NCBI GenBank assembly: GCA_024277655.1 | Contig: JAJRUT010000078.1 | Location: forward strand, 1 to 42,172 | Reading direction: 5' to 3' | DNA from: Deltaproteobacteria bacterium | GTDB taxonomy: Bacteria; Desulfobacterota; Desulfobulbia; Desulfobulbales; SURF-16 | DNA: 42,172 nt | Shown: one piece after another, positions 23,634 through 32,406 of the stretch | How positions within the stretch are numbered: the stretch's first letter is position 1 | Layout: each line of letters opens with the position of its first letter | Made by a program: the position numbers and the translations under genes | The notes under the pieces: model-generated | Told to the model about the DNA's origin: nothing | What the model saw: only the letters and a program-made list of their open reading frames with translations | Database searches by the model: none

Positions 23634-23711
23634 GGTTACCGATGAGATCGTGAGCTTTTTAATGATATTTTCACACATAACGACACGATTAACACTTAAG
23701 CTCAGCCAATT

Positions 23712-24662
23712 TTAAAAAAAAGAATAATAGAAAAAACCCACCACCATAATACTCAACGCCCGCGTTACCTGACTCACCCCGACCAGTTCCATGGCAAGTT
23801 TTGGTTTAAAAATACCCATATAATAGGGCAGTTGATGGCGCATGGCCCGAACGGGAGCGGAGATAATATTTCCGACCAACAAGGCTAGCACCACCTCACG
23901 GTAACCAAGGCTGTTATTAGCAAGAAGCACCGAGGCGGCGGCAAGCCCGGCTGAGAATTCGGCTGTGACATGGAGCAGGACAATGGACAAAGCCTGCGGA
24001 TCAAGCCAACTGAGGAGTAAGCTCCTAGCCATCAGGGATTCGATTTTCGGAAATATACCGTAATGTCCAAGGATAAAGAAGATAATATAGACTGGTATCA
24101 GAAATTTCAGGATTTTGGGGATGCGTTTCTGCAACCGCCGTACTGCCCGCGCACCTGCCTGTTTCAGGCTCACCTTATCCTTTTGCTGCATGACAATCTC
24201 ACCCGAATCACCGACAAGAAGCACACGCCCAACCAAAACCACCCCAAGGGTTTGCAACATCGCCGCCGTAAAGGTAATCCCCACATAGATAAAGGCCGCA
24301 CCATGGATAAATGGCGCGGTTAAAAAGAAAACCGTGGGCAGGTGGAGAAAAAACCGGGGTAGCGAGTTAAACAGATTGGCAAGCACCAACTCCTTTTTAT
24401 CAATCTTCCCCGTATCAAAGGCCTCAGCAAGCATGGTATTGGCCGCCACCCCTGAGAAAAAGGCCATGGAGAAGCTGGCCCCTGTAACCGCCGACAACCT
24501 GCCCAGACGAATCAGCGGCCGGGCCAGCACCGCCATACGATTCGTCCAGTTGAGGGCCTCAATAAAATTGGCCACCACTAGTCCCACCGAAATAAACAGC
24601 ATGATCCGTAGAAGTGGCCAAATAATCTGGGCCCAGAGTTGTAAAATAAATTCAGGATTCAT
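23712..24662 (-). CDS. Gate-domain (nucleoside-recognition-like) membrane protein
   Basis: 316 residues with about eight hydrophobic segments. Two Gate-like halves are visible: RLGRLSAVTGASFSMAFFSG with FNSLPRFFLHLPTVF in the first, and AEFSAGLAAASVL with APVRAMRHQLPYYMG in the second. Gate domains occur in nucleoside transporters and in SpmA/SpmB and YjiH proteins; substrate unknown. It lies downstream of the riboswitch-cbiK-pepSY genes with 36 bases between, so it is probably controlled by B12. That hints at movement of cobalt, a corrin precursor or a related solute. Confidence 0.72.
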   Translation of the reverse strand: MNPEFILQLWAQIIWPLLRIMLFISVGLVVANFIEALNWTNRMAVLARPLIRLGRLSAVTGASFSMAFFSGVAANTMLAEAFDTGKIDKKELVLANLFNSLPRFFLHLPTVFFLTAPFIHGAAFIYVGITFTAAMLQTLGVVLVGRVLLVGDSGEIVMQQKDKVSLKQAGARAVRRLQKRIPKILKFLIPVYIIFFILGHYGIFPKIESLMARSLLLSWLDPQALSIVLLHVTAEFSAGLAAASVLLANNSLGYREVVLALLVGNIISAPVRAMRHQLPYYMGIFKPKLAMELVGVSQVTRALSIMVVGFFYYSFF

Positions 24663-24698
24663 CGCATCCGTATTTACGCACGGTTGTAGATCGTAATA

Positions 24699-25244
24699 TC
24701 AGGCAAGCCATAGCCCCAGAATAAGGAGGCCAGCCCCGCCAGCCAAAAAGACAATATCCCGCCTGGAATAATTAAGAATAACCAGGCCCGTGCCGGTAAG
24801 AAAAAGAATAAGCAGTCCTATACCATCGGTCAGCACCTGCCAAAAGCCGGAGGTTTTATAGGCCTTATGTAGACGGTTCAGCCAATGCCAGGGCTGATTA
24901 TCCATCTTGTCTACCCGGGTCATGGTACCAGCCTGCGGGTCAATAATATAGGTTGTTCTACCGTGGGAGCCGTAAAGAAATTCAATAACCCCACCATCCT
25001 TAATTCGAATAACCTTGGGGCTGTCATCCCGGTTAATCTGCTGGCGATAGCTGTCGATAAAACTTAGCATCAATCCTTGATCCTGTACCTGCACCGGGAT
25101 CACCGTTTTTGACCTGGTCTGAAAATAGCTAAAATCCTGGCGATGATTAAGTAACAGGCCGGTTACGCCGTAAAAAACGACAAAACCGACCAGAAGCAGT
25201 CCAACCAAGCGATGAATCTTTCGCCAAAAAGGTTTATCCAGCAT
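24699..25244 (-). CDS. PepSY-domain membrane protein
   Basis: 181 residues. N-terminal membrane helix (LVGLLLVGFVVFYGVTGLLL) with a conserved His-Arg pair before it, then a periplasmic PepSY-like section (KVIRIKDGGVIEFLYG, YIIDPQAGTMTRVDKMD), the WHWLNRLHK segment, and two C-terminal helices. Such proteins (PepSY_TM/DUF2271-type) often accompany metal or haem uptake. Starts two bases after the cbiK stop, so it is in the riboswitch-controlled unit. The precise role is unknown. Confidence 0.82.
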   Translation of the reverse strand: MLDKPFWRKIHRLVGLLLVGFVVFYGVTGLLLNHRQDFSYFQTRSKTVIPVQVQDQGLMLSFIDSYRQQINRDDSPKVIRIKDGGVIEFLYGSHGRTTYIIDPQAGTMTRVDKMDNQPWHWLNRLHKAYKTSGFWQVLTDGIGLLILFLTGTGLVILNYSRRDIVFLAGGAGLLILGLWLA

Positions 25245-25246
25245 GG

Positions 25247-26239
25247 CTATTTCAGGACAATCCCGGCATCAGCCGCAGCATCGCCAATATGACTTACAAA
25301 AATCTTTGCAAAAGCATCATTTTCACCAAGACCCTTACTAACAACGACAACCTCAAAACCATTCCTTTGCAGGATAGACTTCCAAGAGTCTTTCTCATCA
25401 CTGGCCATATCATTCATGGAATGATCACCAGCCACCACCATAAAAGGCTTTAACACCACTTTTTTAACGCCGTATAATCTCAACGTTTCCATCACATCAG
25501 CAAGACCGGGAAACCCTTCCACATTACCGATAGCAGTAACCACATCAGGGTACATCCTCCGCATCACAGCCGCAAGCTCAAGGTAGGCCCCACCGTTACC
25601 GGGGAAAAATTCGTTGCCATGCCCCATATACACTATTCCAGCCTTCTCCCTCCGGGCAATTTCCACATCCGGGGCAACCACCTCAGCCACCCGCTTAATA
25701 TCTTCGGCGTAGGGATGTTTCAGACCATAGGTCCCCAGAGCCGGACGACCCAGAGCAATTTTATAAAACGGCTTATATTTGACCTTTTTCAGCGTTCCCA
25801 TGGCCAGCAACCCGTCCACATAGGTATGGAGATCCAGAAACTCCTCACCCATGGAGATATGAGTCGGCTGGATGACGATGGTATCATACCCCTCATTCTG
25901 GAGATCGGCAATGGTGGCAAGGGGGGTCTTGACGTGGAGAATATCAAGCGGAATCCCAGGATGGGCCTTGGCATATTCTCCATTTTCAGCCCGGTGTTGC
26001 CATTTCTTGCGGATAATATTTGAGGTAAAGGCCATCCGTACCGGAGTCCCCGGATACTCTGCTTCTACCTGGGCCCTAATATTGAGCAAACTCTTTAAGG
26101 CAGGCTCAACCGTGGTACCAAACATGGCAAGAACAATGGCCGACCGATGTTCAACCTTATAAGCCCCACTGGCAAAAGCATTGCCCATCCCCAAAAAAAA
26201 CACCATGAAAACCATAAAAAAACAGGCCTTTAACTTCAT
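25247..26239 (-). CDS. cbiK: Sirohydrochlorin cobaltochelatase, exported CbiK
   Basis: 330 residues from the ATG at 26239, with GGGAG upstream; longer frames run into the leader RNA. A signal peptide ending AFA (residue 23) predicts export, as in the periplasmic CbiK-P of Desulfovibrio vulgaris. Catalytic histidines are His127 (QPTHISMGEEF) and His207 (YMGHGNEFF), placed as His145 and His207 in Salmonella CbiK. It inserts Co2+ into sirohydrochlorin. An exported copy cannot directly serve the cytoplasmic pathway, so a second cytoplasmic chelatase or a transport or metal-storage role is expected. Confidence 0.92.
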   Translation of the reverse strand: MKLKACFFMVFMVFFLGMGNAFASGAYKVEHRSAIVLAMFGTTVEPALKSLLNIRAQVEAEYPGTPVRMAFTSNIIRKKWQHRAENGEYAKAHPGIPLDILHVKTPLATIADLQNEGYDTIVIQPTHISMGEEFLDLHTYVDGLLAMGTLKKVKYKPFYKIALGRPALGTYGLKHPYAEDIKRVAEVVAPDVEIARREKAGIVYMGHGNEFFPGNGGAYLELAAVMRRMYPDVVTAIGNVEGFPGLADVMETLRLYGVKKVVLKPFMVVAGDHSMNDMASDEKDSWKSILQRNGFEVVVVSKGLGENDAFAKIFVSHIGDAAADAGIVLK

Positions 26240-26270
26240 AACAAACTCCCTCTTTTTATGATTCGGGCAT

Positions 26271-26303
26271 AAAAAAACCCGAACCAATTTAAATTGATTC
26301 GGG
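26271..26303 (-). terminator. Intrinsic terminator in the cbiK leader
   Basis: Minus strand: CCCGAATCAATTT and AAATTGGTTCGGG form a 13-base stem (one G-T pair) followed by seven T. It lies between the riboswitch and the cbiK ATG, the place expected for a ligand-controlled terminator. A repeat of CCCGAATCA just downstream (about 26259-26267) might compete for the 3' arm. Confidence 0.85.
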
Positions 26304-26341
26304 AAAGCCCTGTTCTCCACGAATGATAATCGCATCCCTTT

Positions 26342-26363
26342 GCGGTATGAACTGTCATACCGC
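26342..26363 (-). promoter_or_regulatory. Leader hairpin between riboswitch and terminator
   Basis: GCGGTATG-ACAGTT-CATACCGC, an eight-base perfect stem. It may act as a pause hairpin or part of the expression platform. Confidence 0.5.
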
Positions 26364-26443
26364 TTTTCCACGGGGATACTCCGATCTTGCTCTATTTTTC
26401 TCAACAAAGCAGTTGTAGTAGAGGATCCACCCCACCACAAAAA

Positions 26444-26601
26444 ATTTCAGACAGGTCTTCTGACTTCCGGATCATCCTCGCTCTGCACCTTCCCAATCGC
26501 AAGCGATCAGTGGTCATTAGCAGAACTCGTCCCCGGTTACAGCGGCGGGCCCGTCCCGGACTTGCACCGGGTTCCCTCATGGCTTTAAAAGCATCTGAAA
26601 A
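26444..26601 (-). promoter_or_regulatory. Cobalamin riboswitch
   Basis: Minus strand carries the conserved blocks in order: AACCCGGTGCAAGTCCGG, GCCGCTGTAACCGGG, ATGACCACTG and the B12 box AGTCAGAAGACCTGTCT. The P1 stem is TTTCAGA (26601-26595) with TCTGAAA (26450-26444). Position ahead of cbiK with a terminator between predicts transcription attenuation when adenosylcobalamin is plentiful. Confidence 0.95.
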
Positions 26602-26830
26602 ACAGCACTCATTTCTAACTGAAACAAGCCCCCATGTCAACCTGAGAAGTCTTTTATCCAAAGACACAAAAAGGCCAACCCTAAACATTCTTTTATCTCA
26701 ACAGGTTACATCCTGCATCAATATACCGGTGGGCTGCAAAACAAAACAATCTTGAACAGAAAGCCACAAATTGCTAGGATATTTAATGGTATAGCCTATC
26801 CTAAACCAAAGACCAAAGGACCGCCTGTCG
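26602..26830. other. Divergent promoter region of riboswitch and histidine kinase
   Basis: Holds the unseen start of the riboswitch transcript on the minus strand and the leader of the kinase gene. TAGGATA-N15-TATCCTA at 26775-26803 is an inverted repeat about 30 bases before the kinase ATG and may be an operator. AAAGGA lies ten bases before the start. Confidence 0.35.
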
Positions 26831-29815
26831 ATGAAACAGCCCACTGGCTCAAAAAAAAGATGGCTTAGTGCAAGTTGCGACTCACGGTCAATTTTGATTC
26901 TCGTTGGCTGGACCCTTGTAATCCTTCTTTTTTCCTACCAGACTTCTAGGCAAATTGACTATTTTGCCCAGAAAATAGCAATCACCACCGCCACGAGTAA
27001 CCTCCAGAAAGACCAGGCCTTCAGGCTATGGGCCGCCTCCCATGGCGGCGTCTATGTACCCGTAACTCCAACAACTCCGATAAACCCATACCTTAAATAT
27101 CTCCCCGCCCGTGACATCACCCTACCGGATGGCACCCACCTCACCCTGATGAGCCCCGCCTATATGAGTCGGCAACTAAACGAACAATTCCACGAAAAGT
27201 ACGGAATCACGGGGCGATTGACCAGCCTAAAACCACTAAGACCAGCCAACCGCCCTGACCCTTGGGAAGAAAAGGCTCTACTATCTTTTGAGCAGGGCAA
27301 AAAAGAAGTTTTAGAATTTACCCAAATTAACGACGCCCCTTATCTGCGCTTAATGAGACCAGTTTTAACCACAGAAAGTTGTCTCAAGTGCCACGGACAT
27401 CAAGGATACAAGGTGGGAGATGTACGGGGCGGCGTCACCATTGCCCAACCCATAACAGATATCCTTGCCCTCAAAGGAAAAATCACCCTAAAGCAGGTTG
27501 CCCTTAAAGTTATTATTTGGTTCATAGGTGCCATTCTTATTTTAAAACAAGGATATAAATCAATCCAGAGTAAGCGTAAAACAGAAAACGCCCTCAAGCA
27601 ACTTCAACAGGAACGTGATATTTTTATGCGCGGCCCGGTGATGACCTTTACCTGGAAAAATGACGTCCACAGAACCATCGAACAGGTCTCAAGTAACGCC
27701 TTCGACATCCTCGGTTATTCCAGTAACGAACTCCTCGACGGCACCATTTCCTTTTCCTCCCTGATCCACCCGGATGATCTTGAACGGGTCAAAACAAAAC
27801 TTACCCGTGCCTGCACTGGTAAGGAGCAATCTTTTACCCATAAACCTTACCGGCTCATGGGTAAAGACGGTGAAACCATCTGGATTGAAGACCATACAAC
27901 GCTTATTTACAATGACGATAATGATATAAGTCACTTTCAGGGCTATCTGATTAACATCTCAGGTAGCATGGCGATTGCTGAAGAATTACGAGACTCCAAG
28001 GAACGCCTGGAGCTGGTTATCCAGGGGGCCAACCTTGGCACCTGGGACTGGGACATTAAAAAGGGGACGGTTCTGTTCAATGAACGCTGGGCCAATATGC
28101 TCGGCTATAGCCTGGCAGAACTAAAACCCCATTTCTCTACCTGGGAAGAGCGAATTCATCCTGATGAAATAGCCAAAATAAAGCAAATGCTCACCCCCCA
28201 CTCCCATGGACAAGGCCCAGTCTATATCACTGAGCATCGCCTAAAACACAAGAATAGTCACTGGATATGGGTGCTAAATGTCGGGCGCATTTTCAAACGG
28301 GACGAGGAGGGACGGCCACTGCACGCCGTGGGTATCCATCTTGATATTACGAAACAAAAGGAGGCCGAACAGGCTTTAATTAAGGCCAAGGAGATTGCCG
28401 AGTCCGCCAACCGGGCCAAATCCTCCTTCCTCTCCAATATGAGTCATGAACTACGCACCCCACTCAATGCCATCCTGGGCTACACCCAACTCTATTTGCA
28501 AGATGACAGCCTGAGTCCTAAACAAAAAGATGGCATAAAAATTATTCAAGAGTCTGGTGAACACCTGTTACAACTCATTAACGATATTCTTGATCTATCC
28601 AAGATAGAAGCGGGCAAAATAGAACTTGTGGAAACCGAGTTCCAACTGGAGCAATTCATCCAGGCCATCATCAATATAGTGCAAATCAGGGCTGACGCCA
28701 AAGGGCTTACCTTTACATATCAACCGGGGGAGAACCTGCCTACCTTTATTAAAACTGATGCCCTGCGACTCAGACAGATCCTGCTGAATCTTCTGGACAA
28801 CGGAATTAAATTTACCGACCATGGCCATTGCACCTTAAAAATCAACGCCCTCATAAGCCCACAACACACCCTATTTACCTTCACCATCGAAGATAGTGGT
28901 GCTGGTATTGCCGCAGACATGCAGGAACATATCTTTAAGCCATTTCAGCAGACAGGTGAGCGATCCAGGTACGCTGAAGGGTCAGGTCTAGGTTTGGCCA
29001 TCTGCCGGGAATTGCTCGAGCAGATGAACGGCACCCTGCAACTTACAAGCCCCATTAATCCACAACCGCCACCAGGTGAAGGAGTCGGTAGCCGTTTTAC
29101 CGTTACCTTAAATTTTGTAACCATCAACAAGGAAGAAACCACCGCCATCACCAAGGCGCAGGTCACAGGTTACAGCACCAACAACGGAGACCTGAAACAC
29201 ATCCTTATCGTTGACGACAACGAGTCCAACCGCACCGTCCTCCGTGACACCTTAACATCCCTTGGCTTTAGCACGAAGGAAGCAGAAGACGGCAGCGAAG
29301 TGCTGGCATGTTGCCGGGAGTTTAAACCTGATCTGATTCTTATGGATCTTAAAATGACGACAATGGATGGTTTCACCGCCACAAAACAGCTCAAAAACCA
29401 CCCGGACTATAAACATATTCCCGTTATCGCCATTACTGCTTCACGTTGCACCAAAGAACTGAACCAACGTTGCCTAGATCATGGCTTTAGCGATCTTATT
29501 ACCAAACCATTTTACACGGTTAATCTTGTGGAGTCCATAGCCACCCAGCTTGAGCTTGACCTGCAATACAAAAAGAGTCAGCCAAAACCTAGCCAATCAG
29601 CCCAAATTATTCCGCCCCCCCAACCAATACTTGACGACCTTCTTCTCCTTATAAAGGCTGGAGCCATCCATGCCATTAAGGCCAAGGTTGCCGAAATTAG
29701 AGGGCTTAGATCAGGCAGGTACCATGCCTTTGCCCAGCATATCGAGGATCTTGCCGAAGATCTGCAACTCATTGCCATTGAGAACTTTATTTTAAAACAC
29801 CAGGGGAACAAATAA
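26831..29815 (+). CDS. Hybrid sensor histidine kinase with haem-binding DUF3365 domain
   Basis: 994 residues. A membrane helix at about 20-38, then a periplasmic DUF3365/Tll0287-like region with a c-type haem motif CLKCH (184-188), a second helix near 220-240, two PAS domains (about 265-380 and 390-505), HisKA with the phospho-acceptor His539 (MSHELRTPLN), an HATPase domain (NGIKFTD, EDSGAGIA, GSGLGLAI) and a receiver with Asp839 (LILMDLKM). No clear Hpt domain; the tail is helical. Probably senses redox or a small ligand through haem. The next gene, starting directly after its stop, is a REC-GGDEF protein and the likely output. Confidence 0.92.
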   Translation: MKQPTGSKKRWLSASCDSRSILILVGWTLVILLFSYQTSRQIDYFAQKIAITTATSNLQKDQAFRLWAASHGGVYVPVTPTTPINPYLKYLPARDITLPDGTHLTLMSPAYMSRQLNEQFHEKYGITGRLTSLKPLRPANRPDPWEEKALLSFEQGKKEVLEFTQINDAPYLRLMRPVLTTESCLKCHGHQGYKVGDVRGGVTIAQPITDILALKGKITLKQVALKVIIWFIGAILILKQGYKSIQSKRKTENALKQLQQERDIFMRGPVMTFTWKNDVHRTIEQVSSNAFDILGYSSNELLDGTISFSSLIHPDDLERVKTKLTRACTGKEQSFTHKPYRLMGKDGETIWIEDHTTLIYNDDNDISHFQGYLINISGSMAIAEELRDSKERLELVIQGANLGTWDWDIKKGTVLFNERWANMLGYSLAELKPHFSTWEERIHPDEIAKIKQMLTPHSHGQGPVYITEHRLKHKNSHWIWVLNVGRIFKRDEEGRPLHAVGIHLDITKQKEAEQALIKAKEIAESANRAKSSFLSNMSHELRTPLNAILGYTQLYLQDDSLSPKQKDGIKIIQESGEHLLQLINDILDLSKIEAGKIELVETEFQLEQFIQAIINIVQIRADAKGLTFTYQPGENLPTFIKTDALRLRQILLNLLDNGIKFTDHGHCTLKINALISPQHTLFTFTIEDSGAGIAADMQEHIFKPFQQTGERSRYAEGSGLGLAICRELLEQMNGTLQLTSPINPQPPPGEGVGSRFTVTLNFVTINKEETTAITKAQVTGYSTNNGDLKHILIVDDNESNRTVLRDTLTSLGFSTKEAEDGSEVLACCREFKPDLILMDLKMTTMDGFTATKQLKNHPDYKHIPVIAITASRCTKELNQRCLDHGFSDLITKPFYTVNLVESIATQLELDLQYKKSQPKPSQSAQIIPPPQPILDDLLLLIKAGAIHAIKAKVAEIRGLRSGRYHAFAQHIEDLAEDLQLIAIENFILKHQGNK

Positions 29816-30784
29816 ATGGCCACCAACAAACCCGCCCCAACTATTCTTATTGTTGACGACCAACCCACCAACCTCAAGGTTCTCCTCCGTCTTTTTGAAG
29901 AGCATCACTATAAAATACTTATTGCTGAAAATGGCGAGAGAGCTTTGCATGCTGCACTCCAACAGCCAGATCTCATCCTCCTTGATGTGATGATGCCAGG
30001 CATGAACGGTTTTGAGACCTGCCGGAGGCTCAAGGCAGACCGGGCCACCGCTGACATACCTATAATTTTCATGACTGCACTCGATAATCTTGTTGATAAA
30101 ATAGAAGGGTTTAAGGCTGGTGCCGTTGACTATATAACCAAGCCCTTTCAACAATCCGAGGTTCTGGCTAGAGTCCAAATTCATATCACCCTGCGCCGCC
30201 AGCAACAGGAATTGAAAGAAACCCAGGAAATACTGCTATTGCAAAAAGCCTTACTAGAACAGATGTCCATCACCGACGATCTGACGCAACTCCTTAATCG
30301 CCGCTGCCTAAACACTATCTTAAAACGGGAATTCCACCGGAGTAAACGCCATAATGTCGAGCTCTCCTGCCTTATGTTTGACCTTGATCATTTTAAGAAG
30401 ATAAATGATGTCCATGGTCATGATTTTGGTGATGTGGTTCTCCGGCAATTTGCCGGTATCCTCAAAAATTCCATCCGCGACACCGATTTTGTCTTCCGCT
30501 TTGGCGGCGAAGAATTTCTCCTCCTCCTGCCCCAGACGGATATCAGCGGAGCAGCACAGACTGCTGAGAAGATCCGCGAAAGAACAGCAAGCACACCTTT
30601 TAAGACACAACATATTTCCACCAGGGTTACGGTGAGTATCGGCGTTGCCTCTGTCCTTGAGCATCACCCACCCCATAGCCACAACCTCACAACCTTTGCC
30701 GATGTGGCTCTGTATGAGGCCAAACGGCGGGGCCGTAATCAGGTGGTGTTATACGAGCCATCTTTAAGTCCAGAGACCGATTAG
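29816..30784 (+). CDS. Response regulator with GGDEF output (diguanylate cyclase)
   Basis: 322 residues: receiver 8-125 (Asp14, Asp15, phospho-acceptor Asp57 in LILLDVMMPG, Lys109) and GGDEF 150-315 with GGEEF at 230-234. An inhibitory site RDTD (221-224) lies five residues upstream of GGEEF, so product inhibition is expected. This contrasts with the other GGDEF protein of the window. Adjacent to the haem kinase (stop and start touch), forming a kinase-to-c-di-GMP pathway. Confidence 0.94.
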   Translation: MATNKPAPTILIVDDQPTNLKVLLRLFEEHHYKILIAENGERALHAALQQPDLILLDVMMPGMNGFETCRRLKADRATADIPIIFMTALDNLVDKIEGFKAGAVDYITKPFQQSEVLARVQIHITLRRQQQELKETQEILLLQKALLEQMSITDDLTQLLNRRCLNTILKREFHRSKRHNVELSCLMFDLDHFKKINDVHGHDFGDVVLRQFAGILKNSIRDTDFVFRFGGEEFLLLLPQTDISGAAQTAEKIRERTASTPFKTQHISTRVTVSIGVASVLEHHPPHSHNLTTFADVALYEAKRRGRNQVVLYEPSLSPETD

Positions 30785-30786
30785 GT

Positions 30787-32070
30787 TCATCTGTCCCCTT
30801 GCCAAAAACGCCATTTTCTACCAACAATAAGGCGCGCCCCCCTTTTAAAATTGAGATAGGACCACCCCCAGGAAAAAAGCACAAAGAAGCGATTACGAAA
30901 GCCGGTGAGATAGAAGATATGCACCACAATCCAACCAAGCCAGGCAAGCACCCCGGTTAGATGCAGTTTTCCCATTTGCAGTACGGCAAGTGAACGGCCA
31001 ATGGTGGCCATCTGCCCCTTATCCTGATACTGAAACGGCCTGCGGAGGCCCGCGTCGTTCCTCTTTACCTTGATCTCATCCTTGAGAAGTAAGCCAAGAT
31101 AATGCCCCTGCTGCATAGCCACAGGGGCAAGGCCGGGCAGAGGTTCACCATTTTCGCCACAACAATGGGCCATATCTCCAGCCACAAAGACGAAGGGATA
31201 GTCAGCCAAACTCAGGTCTGCTTCCACCATGGCCCGACCAAGACGATCCATAGGCCAGCCTGATTTTGCCGACAAAGAACTGGCCTGCACCCCAGCGGCC
31301 CACAGCACTGTTGCCGCCTGAATGCGCTCCTTGCCAATATCAACCCCACCTCTATCAATCCCGGTGACAATGCTTCCCGTCCACACCTGCACCCCGATCT
31401 GCTCCAGGGCGCGAGTGGCATAGGCCGCATGTTGCTCAGTAAACGGTGCCAAAATCCGGCTCGCACCCTCAACAATAATAATCCGCGCCAAACGCGGATC
31501 AATGTTGCGAAAATCCCTGGTTAAAGTGAAGCGACTCATCTCACCAATGGCCCCGGCAAGCTCAACACCTGTTGGCCCTCCGCCAATAATAACAAAGGTC
31601 AGCAACTGCTTTTGGCGCACCGGATCGCTGGTTTTTTCGGCCTCTTCAAAGGCCAGTAAAACACGACGGCGAATTTCGGCGGCCTGGGCAAGGTTCTTGA
31701 GTCCCGGCGCAAACTGTTCCCACTCCGGCTTGCCAAAATAGCTATGTTTGGCACCTGCCGCCACCACCAGATAATCAAAATCAATTTCACCATTATCGGT
31801 ATGAACACACTTGGCCTGAGCATCAACCCTGGTAACCGTTGTTTGCAACACGGTGATATTACGTGAACCGGAGAGAATACCGCGAATGGGGGCAGCAATA
31901 TCGGCAGCGCTAAGCCCCGCCATGGCTACCTGATACAGCAGGGGCTGAAAGAGATGATGATTCTGGCGGTCAACAATTGTTACCTTAACCCCGACAACAT
32001 CAGCCAAACCTTTGGCACAGTTTAAACCAACAAAACCAGCCCCGATAATAACCACATGTTTTTTCTGCAT
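30787..32070 (-). CDS. ndh: Type II NADH:quinone dehydrogenase
   Basis: 427 residues. Two dinucleotide folds: HVVIIGAGFVGLNCAKGL for FAD and FVIIGGGPTGVELAGAIGEM for NADH. FVAGDMAHC is the FAD-ribityl segment, and the C-terminal WLGWIVVHIFYLTGFRNR is the amphipathic membrane anchor of NDH-2. It oxidises NADH at the inner face without proton pumping. Converges on the REC-GGDEF gene with a two-base gap. Confidence 0.92.
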   Translation of the reverse strand: MQKKHVVIIGAGFVGLNCAKGLADVVGVKVTIVDRQNHHLFQPLLYQVAMAGLSAADIAAPIRGILSGSRNITVLQTTVTRVDAQAKCVHTDNGEIDFDYLVVAAGAKHSYFGKPEWEQFAPGLKNLAQAAEIRRRVLLAFEEAEKTSDPVRQKQLLTFVIIGGGPTGVELAGAIGEMSRFTLTRDFRNIDPRLARIIIVEGASRILAPFTEQHAAYATRALEQIGVQVWTGSIVTGIDRGGVDIGKERIQAATVLWAAGVQASSLSAKSGWPMDRLGRAMVEADLSLADYPFVFVAGDMAHCCGENGEPLPGLAPVAMQQGHYLGLLLKDEIKVKRNDAGLRRPFQYQDKGQMATIGRSLAVLQMGKLHLTGVLAWLGWIVVHIFYLTGFRNRFFVLFSWGWSYLNFKRGARLIVGRKWRFWQGDR

Positions 32071-32406
32071 GGGAACCTCGCTGTTTGGCCGGAACCAAAC
32101 CTTACTACCTAGCCTATAGTCGGGTAACTATAAGGTTATTTGGTAGATCATTTTGAATTCAGGATTCAGAAGCCAGAACTCAGAACTCAGAACTCAGTAG
32201 AATGGCAAGAAAATTTGGTGTGCAGAATTCTGAATTCTTGAATCCCAACCTAACACCGCTGGCTCCTGGCCTGAAGTAGTTACAGAAAAAAGCATATCAC
32301 ACACACCCCCCACCCATGCAACAGCAACCTTGCCCTTTTACTGGCAATTGGCTAAGACATAAAACCACTCTACCCTCCACCTCCTATCCTTTTTGAGGCC
32401 TCCCCT
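32071..32406. other. Intergenic region with short tandem and inverted repeats
   Basis: No gene. Three copies of the unit AACTCAG lie at about 32178-32197, inside a stretch (32154-32198) built from CAGAA/ATTCAG variants. TGAATTCAGGATTCAGAA at 32154-32170 and GAATTCTGAATTCTTGAA (32225-32242) are related inverted motifs. The upstream part must hold the ndh promoter (minus) and the far end that of the flavoprotein (plus). Confidence 0.5.

Noticed and set aside
26240-26440. Longer N-terminus for CbiK
   Set aside because: The extra codons lie in the leader RNA and cover the terminator. The signal peptide and ribosome site fit 26239.
32178-32197. AACTCAG units as a CRISPR array
   Set aside because: Units are only seven bases and directly adjacent, without spacers.
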